DNA from: Rahnella sikkimica
GTDB taxonomy: Bacteria; Pseudomonadota; Gammaproteobacteria; Enterobacterales; Enterobacteriaceae
Assembly: GCF_002951615.1 (NCBI RefSeq)
Contig: NZ_CP019062.1
Span: 4,278,001-4,342,000, forward strand
Length of the DNA: 64,000 bases
Direction: 5' to 3'
The notes under the pieces were generated by a model. The model saw only the letters and a list, made by a program, of their open reading frames with translations. It did not search any database and had not been told where the DNA came from. This document shows positions 9,409 through 20,803 of the stretch, piece by piece. Numbering within the stretch: position 1 is the first letter of the stretch; every line of letters starts with the position of its first letter. The position numbers and the translations under genes were made by a program.

Positions 9409-10353
9409 TTATCCATTATTAAACATTTTTCTAAGAGCTTCATGAGTCTTAAATGGCGGATGCCATCCCAGCAAGGTATTTGCTTTGTGGGTATCCAGTT
9501 CCAGGGATCCGACCAGACGATCTATTGCGTGCCTTTTGCCTGCTATTGACGCAATTCCTTTCAGCAAAGGGATAGGGAATGGGAATAGCAAAGCAGGTTT
9601 ACCCTTCGCCTCTGCAATCATTCGGATCAGCTCCGATGTTGATACTGCTGGTGCATCAGCAATCATAAAGACCTCATCTGCAGCTGCCGGATGAGTTATC
9701 ACTGTTAAAATGAAATCGCACAGATTGTCCAGGGACAATAAGCTACGCCGATTATCTACAGTAGCAAATGGCAACGGAAGGCCAAGTGTAATAATTTTCA
9801 TGAGTAGTGCGAAATTTGCTTTAACTTCAGGCCCGTAAACCAAGGGCAAACGGAGAATAACGACTTCCATCCCCGTTTTGGCGGAAATTTCGAGTAAGCC
9901 TGATTCAGCTTCGTATTTTGAAAGACCGTAAGGATCCTGCGGAGGTGACTGAATTTCCTCCTTGAAGGGTTTTCCTTTCGTTGACTGTTCGCCATTAACT
10001 TTGCATGAACTCAAAAAAACAAAGCGTGAAACACCGGCCCGCGCAGCCTGTTCTGCCAGGGCTAGGGTTCCCGCCGTATTCACTTTCCTAAATTCTGATA
10101 ATGGGTCTGAAGCGCTATCCTGCATCTGATGCACGCGTGCAGAACAATGGATAACGTAATTAATCTCTTGCAAACCTTCAGACCAGTCAGCTATTTCATC
10201 AAGATCAGGGCTTTGCCAGGCTGTCGTGTCAGCGCATTTTTGGCGTATTGCCCGGCGAACCTTCATACCGGCGGCTTCAATGCTGCTGGCGACGGCATTC
10301 CCTATAAAACCATTTGCGCCTGTCACTAAGACTGATTCTTTGCTCAGGCTCAT
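9409..10353 (-). CDS. WbpV/WbpK-like NAD-dependent sugar-nucleotide 4-reductase or epimerase
   Basis: Extended SDR of 314 residues. The N-terminal nucleotide site is TGANGFIGNAV (12-22); the catalytic serine region is FLSSCKVNGE near 113-122, and the Tyr/Lys pair lies in DPYGLSKYEAE near 139-149. In WbpM-WbpL clusters this family reduces the 4-keto intermediate to UDP-QuiNAc or UDP-FucNAc; which epimer is made cannot be read from sequence. Nine bases upstream of wbpL and overlapping the preceding glycosyltransferase by four bases, so translationally coupled. Confidence 0.8.
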   Translation of the reverse strand: MSLSKESVLVTGANGFIGNAVASSIEAAGMKVRRAIRQKCADTTAWQSPDLDEIADWSEGLQEINYVIHCSARVHQMQDSASDPLSEFRKVNTAGTLALAEQAARAGVSRFVFLSSCKVNGEQSTKGKPFKEEIQSPPQDPYGLSKYEAESGLLEISAKTGMEVVILRLPLVYGPEVKANFALLMKIITLGLPLPFATVDNRRSLLSLDNLCDFILTVITHPAAADEVFMIADAPAVSTSELIRMIAEAKGKPALLFPFPIPLLKGIASIAGKRHAIDRLVGSLELDTHKANTLLGWHPPFKTHEALRKMFNNG

Positions 10354-11474
10354 TTCGCTTGATGCTCCGCTATCACTTTTAGATAAAGCGACATGTAACT
10401 TTCAACCATGCGATCTGCTGTGAACATTTGGTCAAAGCGGCTTTTTGCATTTTCCCCCATTTGCAAAGCTCTGGCAGGCTCTGTCCAGAGGCTAACGAGT
10501 GCCGCGCGCAGAGATACAGGATCGGTAGGTTTAACCACGAGCCCGGTTTGTTCATGCAGATTGATGAACGTTGTGCCAGTCCCTATTTCACAGGAAATCA
10601 TGGGTTTTCCATACATCGCGGCCTCAAGGAGAGTCATGCCAAAAGCTTCTGAACGAAGATGCGACGGAAAGACCACTGAATAGCAAAGTTCAAGCAATGC
10701 GAACTTATCTTCGTCAGATACAGCGCCCACGAAATGTATGTTTTTTAACTTTAAACGCGCAGCCTGAGCTTTTAATTCCTGTTCACAAGGCCCTTCACCA
10801 ATAATGACCAGTGGATAGTCCAGCCCGGCAATAGCATCAAGAAGGTAGGAGATCCCTTTATAATATCGCAGGAAACCAATGAATAAGAAAAACCGCCCCT
10901 GGAATAATGCCCGCCATTTATCCCTCACTGCGGCATGTGCCTGAGGATAAGATGAACCGTCGAGACCAAAAGGAATGACTTCTACGGGTTTTTTTAAGGT
11001 ATTTAAGACAGGGCTGGTCTGGACATAGTTTGGTGACGATGCAACGACAGCATCAACATCATTTAGAAAACGCCTCATAAGGGGTTGATAAAGTCGCAGT
11101 AAATGCTTCTGCTTCACAATATCTGAATGATACGTCACCACGGCAGGCTTATCAGGCCGCACGATAAAATGCACCAAATCCATATAGGGCCAGGGAAAGT
11201 GGTAATGTATTACATCGGCTTTTTCTGCCAAACGACGGAAATCGCGAAACGCGGATAAAGAGAAGCCCGTTGAGGCGATGTACAGATCCTGCTTTGATGT
11301 ATGGACATTATGGTTGCCGATCTTGCTATCATGTGATGTCTTCTCGTGAGTGAGTGAAAGTACATCCACCTCAGCACCATTGCGACATGCCCCTTCAGCC
11401 AGCTGATAAATAACCTGCTGAACGCCACCAAAAGCAACAGGGTAGTAGGTTTTAAAAAAATGAAGAATACGCAT
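10350..11474 (-). CDS. GT4-family glycosyltransferase
   Basis: Retaining GT-B glycosyltransferase. The N-terminal domain begins MRILHFFKTYYPVAFGGVQQ, the usual start of the family, so I prefer the ATG at 11474 to the upstream GTG at 11519. The C-terminal domain has FLFIGFLRYYKGI (start of the donor-binding half), GEGPCEQELKA, and FPSHLRSEAFGMTLLEAA with the EX7E glutamates. Likely adds one sugar (mannose or rhamnose is plausible next to gmd/rmd) to the growing chain; donor and linkage cannot be assigned. Confidence 0.85.
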   Translation of the reverse strand: MRILHFFKTYYPVAFGGVQQVIYQLAEGACRNGAEVDVLSLTHEKTSHDSKIGNHNVHTSKQDLYIASTGFSLSAFRDFRRLAEKADVIHYHFPWPYMDLVHFIVRPDKPAVVTYHSDIVKQKHLLRLYQPLMRRFLNDVDAVVASSPNYVQTSPVLNTLKKPVEVIPFGLDGSSYPQAHAAVRDKWRALFQGRFFLFIGFLRYYKGISYLLDAIAGLDYPLVIIGEGPCEQELKAQAARLKLKNIHFVGAVSDEDKFALLELCYSVVFPSHLRSEAFGMTLLEAAMYGKPMISCEIGTGTTFINLHEQTGLVVKPTDPVSLRAALVSLWTEPARALQMGENAKSRFDQMFTADRMVESYMSLYLKVIAEHQAK

Positions 11475-11520
11475 TAGTAACCCATGACCCCTTATGAGAT
11501 TGAAACATAAACCCTTCACT

Positions 11521-11596
11521 CTCCTTCGAAATCAGATTTTTTTATGAATAATCCAGCTGCGTTTTTTCATTAAAGAAAATTCTTTTTTCGAAGGAG
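11521..11596. repeat. Spaced inverted repeat in the gap upstream of the glycosyltransferase
   Basis: CTCCTTCGAA (11521-11530) and its exact complement TTCGAAGGAG (11587-11596) lie 56 bases apart in an AT-rich spacer of about 130-175 bases between rmd and the next gene, the longest spacer in this half of the operon. It might form a long-loop hairpin or bind a dimeric protein. No known site recognised. Confidence 0.4.
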
Positions 11597-11649
11597 TGAG
11601 TAAAGCTGTCAGCCTACAGAGATGATAAAAAACATCTGTATACTGTCGT

Positions 11650-12534
11650 TTATACTGAGTACATCCACCGTAATGTTTCTTCCAGTGGAATGGGTTTCCA
11701 GGCGGGAATGACTGAGGACAGGCGTTCAGCGCTGCCTGTTAAAATTTTAACTTCATTAGCACGAACAAATGCAGGGTTAACACTCAGCTCAATTTTGTAT
11801 CCAGCCAGATTTTCCAAAGCTGAAACAACTTCTCTTAGTGAGGTGCCAACGCCGGAGCAAACATTAAAAGTTTCCCCAACCGGGCCTACTTTTAAGAGAT
11901 TTGCATAAGCGCTGCACACAGAGCGTACATTGTTAAAATCACGCCACACATCAAGATTGCCTAACTCAATGCGTTTTTCTTTCCGGCGAAAGTGGGAGAC
12001 TATCTTAGGGATCAGAAAGTTTTCACTTTGACCCACGCCGGTGTAGTTGAACGGGCGTGCAATCACAATGGGCAATTTATCCATCCACAACCGCGCCATG
12101 TGCTCCATCGCTAATTTGCTTACGGCATAATCGTTAGCGGGGTCTGGCAGGCTATCCTCAGTAAGGATCCCTTCGGTGCGGTTGCCGTAAATGTTGGCAC
12201 TACTGGCGAGCAGAACACAATCAAGATTGCCGGCTACGTCAGACAGGGCTGCCAACAGATTCCGGGTGCCCATGAGATTTACGCGATAAAAATCATCTGC
12301 ATTACCATGTGCAACAAAGGCAATTGCGGCGAGATGTACAACCACATTGGGTTTAATCGCCTTTATCGCCTGCCGGACGGCCTCAGGGTCGCAGAGATCG
12401 ACTTGACGATCCCCGGCAGCTGTTGCTGCCGGGATCTCAAGACCATGTACTTCATAACCGGCGTGGGCCAGTTCTCGGGCCATATATTGGCCAGTGAAAC
12501 CGTTTAAGCCAGTGATCAGCGCACGTTGTGTCAT
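11650..12534 (-). CDS. rmd: GDP-6-deoxy-D-mannose reductase (GDP-D-rhamnose synthesis)
   Basis: Reduces GDP-4-keto-6-deoxy-D-mannose, the Gmd product, to GDP-D-rhamnose. Extended SDR of 294 residues: MTQRALITGLNGFTGQY (GxxGxxG), ASSANIYG with the catalytic serine region, and DYAVSKLAMEH with Tyr and Lys. SGVGTSLREVV matches the Rmd C-terminal region. The ATG at 12534 lies one base after the gmd stop (TAA-T-ATG), which decides against the longer frame starting inside gmd. The gmd-rmd pair is the hallmark of D-rhamnose polymers such as the P. aeruginosa common polysaccharide antigen. Confidence 0.88.
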   Translation of the reverse strand: MTQRALITGLNGFTGQYMARELAHAGYEVHGLEIPAATAAGDRQVDLCDPEAVRQAIKAIKPNVVVHLAAIAFVAHGNADDFYRVNLMGTRNLLAALSDVAGNLDCVLLASSANIYGNRTEGILTEDSLPDPANDYAVSKLAMEHMARLWMDKLPIVIARPFNYTGVGQSENFLIPKIVSHFRRKEKRIELGNLDVWRDFNNVRSVCSAYANLLKVGPVGETFNVCSGVGTSLREVVSALENLAGYKIELSVNPAFVRANEVKILTGSAERLSSVIPAWKPIPLEETLRWMYSV

Positions 12535-12535
12535 A

Positions 12536-14686
<2,151 letters not shown>

Positions 14687-14690
<4 letters not shown>

Positions 14691-15808
14691 TCATCCATCT
14701 CCATTATTTCCGGGTGGCTGCAAAATAACCCATCACGCATTTGGAGAGCAGTATCTATCCAACTTGATTGCTTATAAGTTCTTTTTACACGCGCACATTC
14801 ATTTTTTAATTCAGCTGGATTATCTGCCAATAAACGAATCTGCTCAACCCATTCATTAAGTAGCAACGGATGAGCATGGCGTACTAAACCCGGCGCAATT
14901 TCCACCATAGAAGATGAACGTGAAGCGATGCAAGGTTTGCCAAAACATAAACTCTCTGCAATGGGTAAACCCCATCCCTCGTAAAATGATGGATAAAGTG
15001 TGAACATTGTTTTTTCATATAATACGCGCAGATCAATATCCTGGAGTCCCTTGAGAATCTCCACACGCCCTTTTAAGCGTAAATCGTTTTCGATTTGATA
15101 TTCTATATCGTTGTCCAACCATCCTTGCCTGCCGACAATGTACAGTTTTGGAGGTATATAATTTTGTTCTTCAATCATATATCGCCAGGCATTAAGTAGC
15201 ATTATGTGGTTTTTACGATATTCAATTGACCCGACGGTTAATAAATAAGGCTCACTTGTTTTTTTAATGATCTCCTCACTGGGAGCTCCCGCAGCTGCGG
15301 GTATATCATCACCAAGACGTACAACTTTAACTTCGGGTAAAATGAGACGGTGCTCATCAGCGAAGTTTTTCAAATCACGCTTAGTATTTTCAGAAATTGC
15401 AAAGGCGATGTCACAGGCACCAATAGTTTCAATTAACCATTCTTTATAAATATCTGCGAATCCGGGGCCGTATGTAAAAGGCAATATGCATGGGATCGCA
15501 TCGTAGAATAAAATCCCTAGTTTGATACCTTTTTTACGTAACCCTAAAAGAATTTTGTGGTGTTCTTTAAAGTCCCAGTTAGAACCTGCAGTTATAACGA
15601 TATCATTAGCGTTTAAATTGACTGTTTCGCCAGTGGTTCGTTGCTCTAAATTATATTTCAGGCAGATACCATCTGATTGAAATATCCCCAAGTACACACT
15701 TGGCAGGCATTTTAATAACTCATTACCAATTTCTGATACAACCCGTTGAATACCCGTCGGGTGCCCTGTCCAGTTGGTTAAAGATGTGCAATCAAAAATC
15801 ACTTTCAT
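14687..15808 (-). CDS. GT4-family glycosyltransferase (paralogue group A)
   Basis: 373 residues, clearly a duplicate of the gene at 19641-20786. Both begin MKVIFDCT, followed by a TNW/NNW and PTGIQRV pattern, and both have SIEYRKNHI or TIEYRKNHI near 194-201, GRQG near 225, and YEGWGLPIAESL or YEGWGLPVAESL near 276-287. Four-base overlap with both neighbours, so tightly coupled. AT-rich relative to the core genes. Role in chain synthesis by context only. Confidence 0.85.
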
Positions 15809-17007
15809 GAACGGTATTCTTCCTCACTCGAATCGAATATTTTTAATACAAAGTTAGGCAAAGTTTGAAGAACTCGCTCCCACTCAAGAGCATATACTTT
15901 TTCACTTCGTATATAGTTTGGCTCTGGATGGGTTTCTGTCACCAGCTTGGCAAGGCTATCGGCATCTTTAACTAAAAATACCCCTGGCTCGTCGAGAACA
16001 TGCTCGAATGCTCTAAATGAGAATTCTGATCCGAGGATGCATTTAGTGGATAAAAGCGCTTGAGCAGTTTTGAGATTTGAACCGCCTCCTTCCCAGATCG
16101 GCAAAACAATGCCGCTTGAGCATAAAATCGCCGAATCTATGTCTTCCGCGCTCACCAGTCCTGTGATATTTAACCAGGGATAATCTTTAGCATCAAAATT
16201 AGGCGTTGTTGCTGCTAATCCGTTGCCCACACTTCCTAGTACCCACATGGCGAAATCTTTATCGCCTTCCTGACGAGACAATGATATTACAAGATCACGT
16301 AACCCATTTATATTCGGGGGATGCCAGCTACCAACAAACACCCAGTTTGCGTCCCGGTTTGCAAAGCGGGATTGCCATTTTTTATCTTCCGGTCCATTTT
16401 GTGGGCGGGAGTGGCCATTGAAATATATCTGAACCTGTGTGCCAGGGCTAATTTTATTAATATATTTTGCATCAATTTCAGAAACCGCAATCGCTCCGGA
16501 ACAATAATTGATGACACCGCGTTCAATATTATCGACATAATCGGTGTATTGTTTGGCTATTTCTGGACTAAATAGATCTTGATAAATCTGGCGCTTCATC
16601 ACAACTTCAATATTGTGAGAGCTATATATTACCTTAACGCTTGGGGAAAGCGTGCCATCATTAATGAAGCGCTCAACTAAGGGCCAGAGAAAGGGTTGTT
16701 CGAGCAAGATTATTTCTGGGGAGAATGCTCGGACATTCCGGCATACTTGCTCATAACATTTTTCTGATTTTTCAAGAAAAACACATATACCCCAGTCAGA
16801 TAGCATCCCGCTGATGCCGAATTCAGCCCAGCGATTCTGATCTAATTGGACAGAAAGAGAGGAGGCATCTTCTTCATCATTCCATTCAAACGATAACGTC
16901 TCAACAGTAAACTGGGTTCGCAAGCTTCTTCGTATATGATGACTACGCAGCTTCCCTCCATGATCGGGTTGTTCAACATCATAAGTTGCCATCTGTAATA
17001 TTTTCAC
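15805..17007 (-). CDS. Glycosyltransferase, GT-B fold (GT4-like)
   Basis: 400 residues. MKILQMATYDVEQPDHGGKLRSHH gives the N-terminal acceptor domain with the glycine-rich loop. YSSHNIEVVMKRQIY is the sugar-transferase linker region. The donor domain starts at NWVFVGSWHPPNINGL, with LPIWEGGGSNLKTAQAL in place of the EX7E motif, as in GT4 members that recognise the nucleotide through GGGSN. Not obviously paralogous to its neighbours. Function inferred from family and operon. Confidence 0.8.
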   Translation of the reverse strand: MKILQMATYDVEQPDHGGKLRSHHIRRSLRTQFTVETLSFEWNDEEDASSLSVQLDQNRWAEFGISGMLSDWGICVFLEKSEKCYEQVCRNVRAFSPEIILLEQPFLWPLVERFINDGTLSPSVKVIYSSHNIEVVMKRQIYQDLFSPEIAKQYTDYVDNIERGVINYCSGAIAVSEIDAKYINKISPGTQVQIYFNGHSRPQNGPEDKKWQSRFANRDANWVFVGSWHPPNINGLRDLVISLSRQEGDKDFAMWVLGSVGNGLAATTPNFDAKDYPWLNITGLVSAEDIDSAILCSSGIVLPIWEGGGSNLKTAQALLSTKCILGSEFSFRAFEHVLDEPGVFLVKDADSLAKLVTETHPEPNYIRSEKVYALEWERVLQTLPNFVLKIFDSSEEEYRS

Positions 17008-17058
17008 GTAAATCTCCCTTATGTTACTGATCTCTGGATTTTATCAAGAGACTTTTAA

Positions 17059-18636
17059 TTAGTTTATTGAGGCTTTGATTCGGATTTTTGTGAGAAAATC
17101 ACGATTTGTTCCTTCACCTTCAAGCCCGACTGCGAATTCCTCCGGTGGTGGGTTGGTTTCCCCAAAGTAAGCCGTAAGTGCCCATCGCATAAAAAGCTTC
17201 GAGACTGGCGCATCTAATTTGTAATGCTCCAGCATCAGCGTGTTCCGTAATTCCTCAACAGATTTATACTGGCTAAGCCAGTATTCAACCTCATCATTAT
17301 CAACAGCGTCTCGCTCGTTAATAACTAATTGAAGCCAACGAATTGAATCTTTGCCCAAAGGAGAACCAAGCGTCCTGCTTTCATATTGTAATGCATCATA
17401 CATATCTTGGACTTTTTCAAACTTGAGCCAGTTCTCCACTTCTTCAGCAGAACATTGACGGTCAAATAATAACCAATAAGCCCATCGAATGGCTTCTTCG
17501 GAGTTTTTTCTTAACTCGATTGCCTTGTGACGACCATGAGAGGGGGATATTTTTACTATTTCAGAAGCTATCGTTTTTGCAGTATTACTCCAGGTGCCCA
17601 TGTCGCTTGCTTGAGTGTCATGAGTTAAATCAGTAGACTCGCCTAATAAGCGTGCAAGATCACCTTTCCGGCCAATGTCAAAATAATAAGGACTCGAACC
17701 AGCGAACTCTCCAAATACAGGCAAGCGATTTGCCAAAACCAAACCGTTATAGGCTAGTCCTTCTGAAACAGACATCCCATATCCTTCGCTTTTAGATGGA
17801 CAAATCACAGCCAACGCTTTTTGATAAGCAGACATAAGTTCAGCATCACTGGCGTTAGTCAACCATTTAACTTTATTGCTTGTTTGGCTGATAGAGCGAA
17901 TAACTTCTTCTGACGACCCCCCCTCTTTCCCGATAATGAGCAACGAAGAGTTTCCTCCAGCAGCTAAGTAGGCCTGATATTCAGAAATTGCTTCAATATA
18001 TCCACGCCGCGGTTCTACAGTGCCCACCATAAGAAAAAATGGCTCATCAGGTAAACGCTTTGAGTCGATATTTTCTTTATCAGCCTGAAGCGCTGGTGCA
18101 AGTGGGATGACCAGACAGCGTTCTTTATCCAGGTCTTCTCCTATTGAGGAACAGTACTCGATGAGATCTCTGCGAGTAGACTTTGAAATAGTGAATAAAA
18201 TATCAGATTTTTTGACTGTAACAAGTAACGCTGACTCGAACTCTTTTATTGCTGCAGCATCACAAAACTCGGGATTAACAATAGGAATAAGATCATAAAC
18301 AACAGTCGCAATCCGAACGCCCTGATCCCGAAAATAATCGAACCATGATGTCATTCCATAACTCCAAAATGCATCAGGGCAAAGATAAACATCCTTAAAA
18401 TTAAAATCTACTGCTTTAAAATCGGCAAGAGTATCAAGAGTAATGTTTTGTGCATCTTCTAATGTATAGAATCCGTTAAATTGATAACAAATAGGGATGC
18501 AGTCTAGCTGAGTGATTTCTGAGAAAGTCTTAACTTCTTTAATTAAAGCACGTACAACACGTTGCACACCAGTATTAAGACCGCTGCGAAATGTCGAAGT
18601 GCAATCTATATAAAGTCTGGGGTCTCTCTCTTTCAT
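17059..18636 (-). CDS. GT4 glycosyltransferase with three C-terminal helical repeats
   Basis: 525 residues from the ATG at 18636, one base after the preceding stop and behind GGAGAG; the longer frame from 18681 would overlap the upstream gene. The N-terminal 360 residues are a group A GT4: LYIDCTSTFRSGLNTGVQRV, MVGTVEPRRGY, KSEGYGMSVSEG. The last 150 carry three similar units, each starting with an IRW or MRW motif (EAIRWAYWLL; DSIRWLQLVI; LFMRWALTAY) and followed by an acidic helix (EEVENWLKF; DEVEYWLSQ; EEFAVGLEG). These look like DUF4214-type helical repeats and may mediate complex formation. Confidence 0.8.
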   Translation of the reverse strand: MKERDPRLYIDCTSTFRSGLNTGVQRVVRALIKEVKTFSEITQLDCIPICYQFNGFYTLEDAQNITLDTLADFKAVDFNFKDVYLCPDAFWSYGMTSWFDYFRDQGVRIATVVYDLIPIVNPEFCDAAAIKEFESALLVTVKKSDILFTISKSTRRDLIEYCSSIGEDLDKERCLVIPLAPALQADKENIDSKRLPDEPFFLMVGTVEPRRGYIEAISEYQAYLAAGGNSSLLIIGKEGGSSEEVIRSISQTSNKVKWLTNASDAELMSAYQKALAVICPSKSEGYGMSVSEGLAYNGLVLANRLPVFGEFAGSSPYYFDIGRKGDLARLLGESTDLTHDTQASDMGTWSNTAKTIASEIVKISPSHGRHKAIELRKNSEEAIRWAYWLLFDRQCSAEEVENWLKFEKVQDMYDALQYESRTLGSPLGKDSIRWLQLVINERDAVDNDEVEYWLSQYKSVEELRNTLMLEHYKLDAPVSKLFMRWALTAYFGETNPPPEEFAVGLEGEGTNRDFLTKIRIKASIN

Positions 18637-18637
18637 T

Positions 18638-19648
18638 CTACTCTCCGCATTCAGATAATAATTCTGTGTATACTTTTTCAAGATCGCAAATCACATTTCC
18701 CCAGGTAAATTCATCGTGAATTCTTTCGCGTAAACAACCAACGGGCATCATAAATATCTGCCTAATGCCATCGCTCATCGATTGTATAGAGTCGGGTTCG
18801 ATGTATATAGCCTTTTCACCAAAATACTCTGTGGTTGAACCCACCTTTGTCACCAGAATTCGACATCCCGATGCTGCAGCTTCAAGAGCAGCAATGCTTG
18901 GCGTTTCCAGAGTACTGGGCATCACAAAAGCTTCGCTTCCTGCCATTGCAGAACGTAATAATTCAGAACCGTATTCGAGAGGGCCGATATAATGGAATTG
19001 TTCTTTCCCTACGCGCTTACATTCTTCAAGATATTCTGCATCGCGTGCATGCCCTATCACCACCAGTGTGAGGTCGGGATAGTTTTTAAGTGCTTCTAAG
19101 AAAAGTAGCTGATTCTTACGGGACTCAACGTTAGCAACATTGAGTAGATAGCGTTTATTTTCTAAGCCACTGTAAGCTCGAAACAGTTCAGGATGCGCAG
19201 GCTGGAAAAAACTCTGCTCCACACCATTATAAACCACACGGAAACGTGTGATATCAATATTATAAACTTCACTCAGCGCTTGTGCTTCCAGTAATGAATT
19301 GACGACAACTCTATCTGTAATAGAAATTAAACGCTGAATGTCATCATGTGGATAATTCCATTTTGTTTCTGGAGTAACCCATAGATTGGGGGTTATGACT
19401 AAAGCATAGCCTTTGTTTTTGAAGTACTCACATAATTGAAATGAACCAGGCATGACAGAAAAGAAATGAAATATTTTAGACTCTTCAGGGACCGGCTTCC
19501 AGGGATCATACAATCTGATATTATGTCCCTGTGATTCTAGATGAAACTTCCAGGCCATTAATTGACGCTCACCCCCACCAGGGCAATCAAAAGCCCAAGG
19601 GTAAACACCGAAAATAACATTATGCTTTCCTGCTTCGGATCTATTCAT
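18638..19648 (-). CDS. GT4-family glycosyltransferase (paralogue group B)
   Basis: 336 residues, shorter than group A. The N-terminus VIFGVYPWAFDCPGGGERQL has the glycine-rich loop seen also in the gene at 20804-21760. Donor half: LLNVANVESRKNQL, VIGHARDAEYLEECKR, and MPSTLETPSIAALEAAASG with the glutamates. It overlaps the upstream gene by 11 bases. Sugar and linkage unknown. Confidence 0.83.
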   Translation of the reverse strand: MNRSEAGKHNVIFGVYPWAFDCPGGGERQLMAWKFHLESQGHNIRLYDPWKPVPEESKIFHFFSVMPGSFQLCEYFKNKGYALVITPNLWVTPETKWNYPHDDIQRLISITDRVVVNSLLEAQALSEVYNIDITRFRVVYNGVEQSFFQPAHPELFRAYSGLENKRYLLNVANVESRKNQLLFLEALKNYPDLTLVVIGHARDAEYLEECKRVGKEQFHYIGPLEYGSELLRSAMAGSEAFVMPSTLETPSIAALEAAASGCRILVTKVGSTTEYFGEKAIYIEPDSIQSMSDGIRQIFMMPVGCLRERIHDEFTWGNVICDLEKVYTELLSECGE

Positions 19649-20786
19649 TTAAGAGTACCTCTTTGCTTGGATCCTGATCCGCAAATTTTACTTCAAAATT
19701 CTCCAAATGGTTTTTCAGTAAACCAGCCGTATCATCCCAGCTAACTCTATGGTAGCTATTCTTAATTTGCTCTCTTGCATTCGCCAATTCTTTCGGAGAT
19801 TCAATCCACAATCTCATATTTTCGATCCATTCATTCGTCATAAGAGGATCGGCAAAAGGAGTGAGTCCGGGAGCAATCTCAAGCATGCTTGAACTGCGAG
19901 ATGTAATGCAGGGAACACCGTAACAAAGGCTTTCGGCTACTGGCAGGCCCCATCCTTCGTATACTGAAGGATAGACAGTAAACATCGCGGAAGAATATAA
20001 AGCACCTAGATCGGAGTCATCCAGCCCTGACAGTATTTCTACTTTTCCCTTTAACAAGGGATCACCTTCGACCTGAAGGCTAACATTAGCATCATAGAGC
20101 CCTTGTCTGCCTGCAATATAAAGTTTAGGGATTTTTTCTCCAAGGTTTTGGATCATATAACGATAGGAATTAAGCAAGATAATATGATTTTTACGATACT
20201 CAATAGTGCCTACTGATAATATATATTCTTCTTGTTGTTTCTCTCGTATTTTTTCTGAAACCGTATTTCCTTGTGTCGGGATATTATCACCGATACGCAA
20301 TATGTTTATATCGGGAACTGAAATATTTAAACTTCTTGCGTATTCAAGTAAATCAGAACGGGTGCTGAGCGAAATCGTAAAGCATAAACTTGCGACGCTA
20401 AGCGCCTGCTGAAGCCAGTGCTCAAATCGTGAAACAAATTCTTCTGTATATGTGAATGGGAACTTGATCGGAATAATATCGTAAAAAAGTACTGCGAGAC
20501 TTATGCCATTATTAGCGTGATTACAAAGGTGAGCGAAGTGATCAGGATAATCCCAGTCGTGCCCTGAAGCGAAAATCATGTCACCGCGATTAACGGATAG
20601 ACGCTCTCCAACAATTCTTGAATCAGGCGAATAAGCATAGCATTCACCTTGAGAATCAAAAATTGCAGTAATAGCTCCTGGCATGGCATGAGCTAACGAC
20701 TTTCCTAATTCACATATAACCCTTTGAATGCCTGTAGGTTTACCAATCCAATTATTGAGGGCAGTGCAGTCAAAAATAACTTTCAT
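19641..20786 (-). CDS. GT4-family glycosyltransferase (paralogue group A)
   Basis: 381 residues, the closest relative in this window of the gene at 14687-15808. The shared pattern is MKVIFDCTALNNW, PTGIQRVICELG, DIIPIKFPFTY, SVGTIEYRKNHI, YEGWGLPVAESLCYG and SRSSSMLEIAPGL. This spacing of two near-duplicates, each next to a different glycosyltransferase, suggests a segmental duplication followed by divergence. Probably adds the same or a similar sugar at two positions. 17 bases downstream of the previous gene. Confidence 0.85.
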   Translation of the reverse strand: MKVIFDCTALNNWIGKPTGIQRVICELGKSLAHAMPGAITAIFDSQGECYAYSPDSRIVGERLSVNRGDMIFASGHDWDYPDHFAHLCNHANNGISLAVLFYDIIPIKFPFTYTEEFVSRFEHWLQQALSVASLCFTISLSTRSDLLEYARSLNISVPDINILRIGDNIPTQGNTVSEKIREKQQEEYILSVGTIEYRKNHIILLNSYRYMIQNLGEKIPKLYIAGRQGLYDANVSLQVEGDPLLKGKVEILSGLDDSDLGALYSSAMFTVYPSVYEGWGLPVAESLCYGVPCITSRSSSMLEIAPGLTPFADPLMTNEWIENMRLWIESPKELANAREQIKNSYHRVSWDDTAGLLKNHLENFEVKFADQDPSKEVLLNE

Positions 20787-20803
20787 ATATTAATATACCT
20801 AAA

